Positions 61,801 through 64,000 of a DNA stretch of 64,000 nucleotides are shown one piece after another. The DNA comes from Actinomycetota bacterium. GTDB taxonomy: Bacteria > Actinomycetota > Thermoleophilia > Gaiellales > F1-60-MAGs149. A program made the position numbers and the translations under genes. The notes under the pieces were generated by a model, which worked only from the letters and a program-made list of their open reading frames with translations, had not been told where the DNA came from and did no database searches. Numbering within the stretch: position 1 is the stretch's first letter; each line of letters starts with the position of its first letter. The stretch spans positions 1-64,000 of the forward strand of contig JAPLCF010000043.1 of NCBI GenBank assembly GCA_026392355.1. The letters are read 5' to 3'.

Positions 61801-64000
61801 CGACGACGACGTGGGTGGTCGACCTGACTGCCCCGGCGGCAGCCCCGACGTTCACCACGAAGCCCGCGATCTTCGACGCCTCGTCGAACCCGACCTTCGG
61901 CTTCGCCGGCGCGACGTCACCCGACACGTTCCAGTGCAAGGTCGACACAGGCGCGTGGTTCACCTGCACAACGCCGCTGCAGACGGGCCAGCTGGCCGAC
62001 GGCTCGCACACGTTCCAAGTGCGTATCGCCGACGCCGCCGGCAACACTGGCCCGTCGGTGAGTTGGACGTGGACCGTCGACACCATCGCGCCATCGGGAA
62101 CGCCGACGATCTCGTCGCATCCGGCGAACCCGACCAACCAGGCAAGTGGATTGGTCGCCTTCGCGGGGGTCGGTGTCGGCGAGACCTACCAGTGCCAGCT
62201 CGACGGTGGCACCTGGGCAGCCTGCACCTCGCCGTACTCGACCAGCAGCCTCGCCGACGGCAACCACACGGTCGCCGTGCGTCTGGTTGACGCCGCGGGC
62301 AACGCCGGCGTATCCGCATCGACGACCTGGGCTATTGACACCGTGGCGCCGACTGCGGCTCCGACCATCACGGGTACGCCGATTGGCGCCACGACGTCCA
62401 CGTCGGTCTCTGCAGTCATCACCGGTTCGTCCGGCAATACCCTCGAGTGCCTGTTCGACAACGGCGCGTGGGGCGCGTGCACGTCGCCGTACACCGCTGG
62501 CGGCGCCACGCTCGCCGATGGCACGCACACGCTCTCCGCCCGCCTCGTCGACGCCGCCGGCAACACCGGGCCCGTCGCCACGAAGGCGTGGATCGTCGAT
62601 ACCGCGCCGCCGGTCGCGCCAGCCAACGGCGCCTTCCCGTCGTCGACGTCGCGCACGCCGAGCAGCTTCACGTTCACCGGCGAGACGTCCAGCACGTTCG
62701 AATGCCGGCTGAGCGGAACACCGACTCCCCCTCCGCCCGTTGGCTGGCAGATCTGCACGAGCCCGTACACGACGCCGACCTTGCCCGCAGGCACCTACAC
62801 ACTCGACCTGCGGCAGACCGACGCCGCGGGACAGGTCGGCCCGTCGCAGTCGATTACCTGGACGATCGACACCTCCGCGCCGCCCAGCATCGTGTTCGGT
62901 AGGATCCCGACCAGTCCGACGGGTGAGATCACGGCCGAGCCGACCCTGACGCTCAGCGATGACGTCCCAGGCACCGCCACGTACGCCCTCTTCTGCAAGG
63001 TCGACGGCGGAGCGTTCGGCGCGGCAGGCACTGCGGACTGCCCGGTGACGGGTGTGGGCACGACCCGCACGCTGACGCTGGTCGGCCTCCCGGCCGGTGA
63101 CCACAGCGTCAGCGCGTACCAGGTCAAGACGCTCGCCGACAACACGACCACCACGAGCGTCACGACCAGCATCGTCTGGACAGTCGACCTCACGGCACCA
63201 GATGCGCCCGTGGTCTCGACCCAGCCGGCCAATCCGACCAACGCGACCACCGCGTCATTCGCCGCCACGGCAGAGCCCGACAGCACAATCCAGTGCAAGC
63301 TCGACAACGGCTCGTGGGCTGCCTGCCCGAGCCCCTTCCAGTACACCAGCCTTGTGGCCGGCTCACATACCCTGCTTCTGCGAGCGATTGACACCTCCGG
63401 CAATATCAGCCCGACGACGGCAGTCACCTGGTCGATCGACCTCACCGCTCCCGGGGCCGTCACGATCACCGGCCAACCCGCTGCGATCACGAACGCCACG
63501 AGCGGCACCGTCTCCTTCTCCCTCACCGGCGACGCGGTATCGACGCTCTGCTCGGTCGACGGTGGTGCGTACGCGTCGTGCACGTCGCCGAAGACCGTCA
63601 GTGGCCTCGCCGACGGATCGCACTCCGTCGCGATCAAGCAAGTCGACGCGGCCGGCAACATCGGCACGCCCACGACGGTGTCGTGGACGGTCGACACCGT
63701 CGCACCCGTCGCAGCGCCGCTGATCGTCAGTGGTCCTGCTGTCTACGTCGCGACCAGCACCTCGGCGTTCGCCTTTACGGGGGCCTCAGGTTCCGATACC
63801 TACGAGTGCCGCATCGACAGCGGTGGGTGGGGCACCTGTGGAGCCTCGTACACCTCGCCGTCGCTGGCCGATGGCAATCACACCCTGCAGGTGCGCCTCG
63901 TCGACGCGGCCGGCAACGTGGGCCCGTCGGCTTCGCGCACCTGGACGATCGACACCGTCGCACCGGGTGCGGCCGCGATCGCGAGTCAGCCGCCGGCGCT
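46806..64000 (+). CDS. Giant secreted multidomain repeat protein (cut by right window edge)
   Basis: One frame is open from GTG 46806 to the window end, at least 5731 codons with no stop. It starts with a signal peptide: basic residues, hydrophobic stretch about 28-40, likely cleavage after residue 45 (NALA/AVP). Domains in order: Ig-like; a YQWQ-type Ig-like domain; beta-propeller 1; Ig-like; a second YQWQ domain; beta-propeller 2; Ig-like; fibronectin-III-like units alternating with five glycine-rich modules; several SGWTV-type Ig-like repeats; then at least 14 two-cysteine repeats. No catalytic site was seen. Likely a cell-surface adhesin or matrix protein; anchoring signals would lie beyond the window. 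GTG 46761, in frame, is a less likely start. Antisense open frames are shadows. Confidence 0.88.
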   Translation, partial: MRSLPVTRGAAHRAARPPLRRRSLRACAFTAVVALAAVVAPNALAAVPTVTSFAVANSPALTRASATYSLVFSEAVTGLTTTDFTQAGTSGAAAPASPWVASAVSGTGTTYTVTFTNATAGGAPAGTLIPQLRINAVSTSVGATAGPAAAASATTITLGLPTNSVVPAVTGTVKIGETLACGTGTWAAVPAISTYAYQWQVSADGSTGWANATGTGTATASYVVNAADVAKFLRCTVAATNAHGASSAVSSSATAIITRPDFVYVASNDATASTAGITGFAVTSTGALAQAVTTTGPATMRSVAQSKNGRYLYGATPTTIYQYAIGQGGGLTALSPASVAAGVTTLWEVEVSNDGRFLYAVSNADGKVYVYAIGADGLLTAVPALTTTVGGGPLYITFNAAGTVAYVVNRSPDTVSQFSVNVTTGALTPLTPATVATGNDPIQLAISPDSKWAYVTSYAGGVITMYSVNAGTGALTQLTAPATVAFANAFGLVISADSTRLWAASWNGARIAQYAINGSTGRLTALSPATVALAGWGADMLLSPSGQNLYVTSNNASTAVSQFAISGGLATALSPASANAAVANTFTPIYSKSRPVVASFAPTAANVASASAAITFTLSFTEPVAGLTTGDFSLGGAAGWGITGVTGSGSGPYTLSVAPTGATGSQGAVTVALAVDAVTDALTLTGPTMTESATATVDTVAPTVTSLALTSSTRAAATYTASFSEAVTGVTAAKLTLGGTSTGWTVSSVTGSGAGPYVFTLANATVGGAPAGTLIPTVALGAGVDPAANQSARLIGTSTSFGVPVNTVAPVVSGTLRGANTLTTTTGTWPQVPTSTYAYQWQVSVDGTTGWTSATGDGNATASYKVAAVDVGKYVRVAVTATNAYGSATGYSSSTAAAAYIRPSPVVYLQNAGASTVSVFNQLAGGQLTPISPAASATVSVAASPRQSVVSPDGRFVYVTSYTGNAISQFSAGPGGDLTALSPATVTASGVYKLAIAPNGRFLYATGYSCSCIYQYAIGATGALTPLSPATVAAGASMNGITVSPDSGNVYAVSESNGRVYQYAVGASGALTALTTASVTSGTNAASVVVAPSGAYAYVAAYGSNAVYQYAVAAGGQLTALSPASVATGAATAPNALAVNSGGTTLYATLGTSSQVLQYTIGGSGTLTAKSPAGVAAGVATMGVAVMPDGAYVYAGSNSATSVHQYSATTSGVLSALSPATVTAGTTTQYPTIAATPPAESAYTTPLSTLYQTTGSYTVTFNRALDPATVSTSDFVLSGTSTGWTVSSVAAVVGSNNTQFTVGITGSSPTDGSIVLDMNANSIADTDGAVGPAAGPGDVKAATIQYLQNPAGSVTAAGFQGYNVITWTPPADTASITGWKIYWGLTGGAGMTNAVSLSGASTAVWKQSGLTIGTPYYYKVVAVGPSGESLGTQVSGTPGWTKSVPFACANGAQTFTVPAGVTALQVDAVGARGSASTNSVGGRGGRVQGGIAATPGQVLQINVGCSSGTTANGWNGGGVGYNNGGGGGGATDIRTPTGSPATYPLANRIWVAGGGGGAGNQGAGEDGGAGGGLTGGQGQTLYTPPSYFGGYGGTQVAGGVGGQWSTNAPGQNGSLGTGGGANSSSAGGGGGGGYYGGGGGAWNAGGGGSSYTAPTAFDVTHTQGYATPADANAPTATTATPGTSQIVVAWTASTAAGLTGYKVYRGTAPNPTTQIGALVPAGTTTYTDTTPTSGTTYFYRVTAVSASGESAASRDAAAQTGATTPTVAGLSAGQPSGLLVAGATLWVAVNYTRPVTVTGAPTLELQIGQRRVTATYAAGSGTSSLAFTYTIADNDAATWIDVTGPSALALNGGTIKDTANAAVSAINTLPVPGSSTSLSIARAFTVPANGGGYVQLTYPTSTFVTGVTASGWQGFNVVGWAQTDVANAAYYRIYGGTTTNPTTVIGTAPIGTNSFRHEGLAIGTAYYYKVSVVDTAGNETPKSAEVTATPTWTTTSRYSCTGAAQTFAVPAGVTALRVDAYGARGGASTNSVGGFGGRTQGVLPVTASSTLNLYVGCSEAVAGSSATAGWNGGGVGYSSGGDGGGATDIRTVGGAWSLNTSLASRTWVAGGGGGAGNQGAGEDGGAGGGLTGGQGLTLNTPPSYFGGYGGTQVAGGVGGQWSTNAPGSNGSLGTGGGANSSSAGGGGGGGYYGGGGGAWNAGGGGSSYALPTAFDVSHTQGYTAPADAAAPSALSVVPGNGSVSVSWTASPANGLVGYKVYRGTSANPTTQIGALVPAGTTSYTDATAVNGTAYLYRVTAVYIQSGRTIESAPTTDGSAQPTATGSAASVVSVSSPYPSGVLAAGSKLWIRVNFSKPVTVTGSPLLKLQIGARQADATYGSGTGTTALIFSYVIRDDDAASWIDVASTTALSLNGGTIKDAATANATLTLPAPGTTNSLSVGRSFQVPANAGGYLALTYPTTTFVTGVVASGWQGYDIVGWDPTTIAGAAYYKVYGGTSPNPAAVVGTVPIGLTSFRHAGLTLGTTYYYRVSVVDNAGNETPKSAEAKAAPAFQAVTNFGCTNAAQTYTVPAGVTAMQVDAVGAAGVNSSNSVAGGLGGRVQGVMPVTAGSTLNLYVGCTGSTTSGGWNGGGQGYGLGAGGGGATDIRVGGTAVANRVLVAGGGAGAGYYGVGGAGGGLTGGQGATQTPSTTQYGGFGGSQTAGGAGGFWPGPYTSSTGTQSVGGGGNSSLHSGGGGGGYWGGGGGSHNGAGGGSSYTTPSAYDVTHTQGYVSATGNGRLSLIVPATTYVTGMRATGWQGYNAVDWEPTTVFDAVSYKVYGGTTPDPATVIATLPISSTEYRHTGLTFGTTYYYRVSIVDSAGQETPKSSQVTATPTTTAVVGRYNCTEAAQTFVVPGGLNYLLVDAIGAAGVDAPNAVAGGLGGRVQSTLAVTPGSTLNLYVGCTGSTTSGGWNGGGQGYGSGAGGGGATDIRTVGGAWSLGTSVASRVLVAGGGGGAGYYGTGGAGGGLTGAQGRTQTPSATEYGGYGGSQSAGGVGGIWPGYANGTTGTQPLGGSGVSTRQSGGGGGGYWGGGGGAHNGAGGGSSYGSAATFDAVHTQGYASATGNGSLVLTAPTSATPTGVKAIPGDAQVVVSWDASPVTGLLGYRVYRGTTANPTTQVGTQLAATATSYVDATAVNGTTYTYRVVAVFDWNGTPTLSDYSANVTATPAAQVAGNTATFNCTSAAQTWTVPSGVSWVTVDAYGARGVSAPAPSSLAGGAGGRVQGSLPVTAGSTLNVYVGCTGATTSGGWNGGGQGYASGAGGGGATDIRTSTTVASRVLVAGGGGGAGYYGTGGAGGGLTGGQGGTQTPSTTQYGGFGGSQTAGGVGGVWPSNPTGSTGAQPAGGAGVSTLNSGGGGGGYWGGGGGSHNGAGGGSSYTASNIANVTHTQGYSTAAVSPSGHGKITLTWQIDTTAPTVTGITSTAVDGTYLLGAVIPVKVQFSEGVNVIGTPTLQVNAGSVASPRLVPLTYASGSGSSDLTFTYTVGTGDNTAALDIASTTALALAGGTIKDGAAIRGAGNAATLSWTASGDPDIASYRIYKGTSANPTTQYASVPHPGTSYTDRPLPRGITLCYRIKAIDTAGNESAYSADLCYTVPNGGPSEPTVVAAATSSTKKPLITGTSDPGTTVAIYDGATLLQAGVTVDGSGNWSWRPSTDLTTGFHEYSAVATEISTSIGSSQSPGVVQEIISGDVTPPTFTSITTTTPTGTYRAGTVIPLAVKFNEPMDVDTTRGTPRIALTLGGTTVYAPYASGLGTDTLVFNYTVVSPNTTSALDYASTTALQLNGGAITDLAGNAPTSLALPAPGAAGSIAGVATIAIDTTVPTVSTFTCPTSTRTASISCSLLFSESVSGATAAAFTVGGTSTGWTVGAITGAGAGPYTVTLTAPAAVDGTVIVQLDGSLVADAAGNVIASAATPSTGAVTVDGTAPTVTSFTGPSTPTSGTSKAWTLTLSEAVSGLTTADFSVGGTATGWTVASVSGSGPYTVTLTGSSPVDGTLYPILAAGGVADAVGNTAPAAATNGATITLDNTAPTATAFTATSPTKSTTITYSLTLSEAVTGLTTSSFAVGGTATGWSVTGLAGTGTGPYTVTVSGALTTAGTVLLSITGGALADAAANANATIAANAVTVDRTAPTVTLVPAATLTNGTSIAYTATFSEAVTGLTAGKLSFSGTSAGWAIGSITGSGTTYTINAVGPSSPDGTVILTLAQNAVIDAAANSGPAMATAATTVTVDRSAPTVSAFAPTTATPTNATSLSYSLTFSGPVTGLTAADFALTGTSTGWTVGTPTGSGAGPYTIPVTASSPTNGTVILTLAADAVVDAATNTGPATAQVASTITIDRTVPTVTAFAPVTTSPSNSGTATFSVTFSKAVTGITTGDFSVLTATGWTVASIAGSGTGPYTVTLTNGAPADGTLGLRIAAAAGADAAGNTVPAANTDASSTITIDVTPPSSTPSITSGPAAAINVTSTTIAFMGAATGETYQCRLDTVTYTACTSPYALSGLSEASHTFDVRIVDAAGNGTTPVSTTFTVDTTAPTSTVTIATKPSDPDSNPTPSFTFSGAGAGEAYQCRLDNGSWASCATPYTTATLAEAVHTLQVRLADAAGNTGSATAHTWLLDRTPPSSVPTITNGPNDPSAVATAVFTFSGAVGSEAYQCMLDAGTWASCTSPYTTGSLADGSHTFKVRLVDLAGNGGTAATSTWTIDTTPPAGTATITSGPSGEWGSTTASFAFTGAAGTDGYQCHVGTGAWTACTSPKTYAGLSEAAHVFEVRLADTAGNGGTATSRSFTVDVTAPSGIPTISSAPANPDNSPTPQFAFAGAGAGEAYQCRVDAGAWTACTSPNTTAALAEGTHTFSVRLVDAAGNGGSAATYTWTVDLTAPSSAPTFTSTPPNPDNHATPSIAFTGAGSGDSYQCQLDGGAWTSCTSPRTAPTLAEGSHTFKVQLVDAAGNAGPAATTTWVVDLTAPAAAPTFTTKPAIFDASSNPTFGFAGATSPDTFQCKVDTGAWFTCTTPLQTGQLADGSHTFQVRIADAAGNTGPSVSWTWTVDTIAPSGTPTISSHPANPTNQASGLVAFAGVGVGETYQCQLDGGTWAACTSPYSTSSLADGNHTVAVRLVDAAGNAGVSASTTWAIDTVAPTAAPTITGTPIGATTSTSVSAVITGSSGNTLECLFDNGAWGACTSPYTAGGATLADGTHTLSARLVDAAGNTGPVATKAWIVDTAPPVAPANGAFPSSTSRTPSSFTFTGETSSTFECRLSGTPTPPPPVGWQICTSPYTTPTLPAGTYTLDLRQTDAAGQVGPSQSITWTIDTSAPPSIVFGRIPTSPTGEITAEPTLTLSDDVPGTATYALFCKVDGGAFGAAGTADCPVTGVGTTRTLTLVGLPAGDHSVSAYQVKTLADNTTTTSVTTSIVWTVDLTAPDAPVVSTQPANPTNATTASFAATAEPDSTIQCKLDNGSWAACPSPFQYTSLVAGSHTLLLRAIDTSGNISPTTAVTWSIDLTAPGAVTITGQPAAITNATSGTVSFSLTGDAVSTLCSVDGGAYASCTSPKTVSGLADGSHSVAIKQVDAAGNIGTPTTVSWTVDTVAPVAAPLIVSGPAVYVATSTSAFAFTGASGSDTYECRIDSGGWGTCGASYTSPSLADGNHTLQVRLVDAAGNVGPSASRTWTIDTVAPGAAAIASQPPA
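47580..48590 (+). other. Beta-propeller 1 of the giant protein
   Basis: About six to seven blades of the lactonase/YVTN type, each with a pattern like FVYV(T/A)SN...(V)YQYAI...G.LTALSPA(T/S)V. Blades repeat roughly every 45-50 residues. Such propellers usually mediate binding; lactonase catalytic residues were not seen. Confidence 0.7.
49512..50530 (+). other. Beta-propeller 2 of the giant protein
   Basis: Second copy of the YVTN-like propeller, with blades such as GRFVYVTSYTGNAISQFS and GAYVYAGSNSATSVHQYS. It is clearly homologous to propeller 1 and separated from it by Ig-like domains. Confidence 0.7.
51141..51800 (+). repeat. Glycine-rich module 1 (type A)
   Basis: Starts with FACANGAQTFTVPAGVTALQVDA, continues into GGGGATDIRT and WVAGGGGGAG, and ends SSYTAPTAFDVTHTQGY. 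It resembles the Gly_rich domain found in large surface proteins and in ALK-type receptors. A stretch of 270 bases is near-identical to module 2. Confidence 0.75.
52797..53472 (+). repeat. Glycine-rich module 2 (type A)
   Basis: Same architecture as module 1. By eye, 16 differences over 270 aligned bases (53162-53431 versus 51491-51760), mostly at third positions, with long identical runs. Confidence 0.75.
54480..55119 (+). repeat. Glycine-rich module 3 (type B)
   Basis: FGCTNAAQTYTVPAGV start, LYVGCTGSTTSGGWNGGGQGYG core, SHNGAGGGSSYTTP end. Type B differs from type A in the core and shares DNA-level identity with modules 4 and 5. Confidence 0.72.
55458..56115 (+). repeat. Glycine-rich module 4 (type B)
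   Basis: YNCTEAAQTFVVPGGL start and the same LYVGCTGSTTSGGWNGGGQGYG core as module 3, nearly base for base from 55620 to 55740. Confidence 0.72.
56472..57113 (+). repeat. Glycine-rich module 5 (type B)
   Basis: FNCTSAAQTWTVPSGV start, VYVGCTGATTSGGWNGGGQGYA core. Last of the five modules; Ig-like domains follow. Confidence 0.72.
58400..60288 (+). repeat. Array of SGWTV-type Ig-like domains
   Basis: About seven domains of roughly 85-90 residues, each with a pattern TLSEAV(T/S)GLTTADF.VGGTATGWTV.S..GSG.GPYTVTL and a linker VDRTAPTV. They match the bacterial Ig-like fold common in adhesins. Confidence 0.72.
60289..64000 (+). repeat. Array of at least 14 two-cysteine Ig-like repeats
   Basis: Each unit contains YQCRLDNGSW..C(A/T)(S/T)PYT...LADGSHTF.VR..DAAGN and a VDTTAP linker. 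The YQC/FQC codons of the first eight units start at 60381, 60639, 60897, 61155, 61413, 61671, 61929 and 62187, an exact 258-nt (86-aa) period; later units vary from 255 to 297 nt. The two cysteines per unit probably form a disulfide. The array runs off the window. Confidence 0.85.

Noticed and set aside
60289-64000. Tandem DNA satellite
   Set aside because: The 258-nt period is a protein-domain period within one frame; nucleotide identity between units is moderate.

Overview
The window is a GC-rich chromosomal segment of an actinobacterium. Aminofutalosine-type menaquinone genes, a Rieske/split cytochrome b/cytochrome c quinol oxidase, mostly leaderless promoters (TANNNT about 6-8 nt before ATG/GTG) and the overall gene mix suggest Thermoleophilia (Solirubrobacterales-like), but this is inference from gene content, not a phylogeny. 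I annotate 50 protein genes, two cut by the window edges. No rRNA, tRNA, CRISPR array, insertion sequence or prophage was seen.

Layout. 1-2.4 kb: moeA (cut at the left edge) diverges from a membrane pseudokinase. 2.4-13.9 kb: a quinone/haem/respiration block. It runs hemB, an unknown gene, ubiD, msrB, qcrABC, a strong hairpin terminator with a palindromic repeat array, then ubiX, menG, a polyprenyl diphosphate synthase, mqnE, mqnA and mqnC. Menaquinone synthesis is thus linked to the complex that oxidises menaquinol; mqnB, mqnD and a UbiA-type prenyltransferase are not in the window. 13.9-15.5 kb: RNase D and a small CPTC membrane protein (minus strand). 15.5-23.6 kb: a surface-polysaccharide cluster (sugar aminotransferase, DUF354 protein, FlaA1/CapD dehydratase, LysR regulator, a GT4-GT2 fusion, and a convergent GT4). 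23.6-27.6 kb, minus strand: proA, proB, a 98-aa protein and a class III aminotransferase. 27.6-34.3 kb: a lipoprotein, histidine ammonia-lyase, HutD, nicotinate phosphoribosyltransferase, methylmalonyl-CoA epimerase, DUF3107, PAP2 phosphatase, YchF. 34.3-41.6 kb: SnoaL-like protein, flavoprotein, Fic protein, leuCD, a DHA2 exporter, and a small-protein/nucleotidyltransferase pair. 41.6-46.6 kb: thioredoxin-TPR protein, a second MFS exporter, and an acyl-CoA dehydrogenase pair with a TetR gene.

46.7-64.0 kb: one giant gene, open from GTG 46806 to the right edge (at least 5731 codons). It encodes a secreted multidomain protein: two beta-propellers, five glycine-rich modules with fibronectin-like linkers, Ig-like domains, and at least 14 two-cysteine Ig-like repeats, the first eight at an exact 258-nt period. 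A promoter and a leader that can fold into two mutually exclusive structures precede it.

Most notable: the giant surface protein and its leader; the leaderless-promoter rule, which resets many start codons; a TetR-type palindrome before the acyl-CoA dehydrogenase operon; a 14-bp palindrome next to the Fic promoter; the GGTCCGGACC repeat array; and the nucleotidyltransferase pair.
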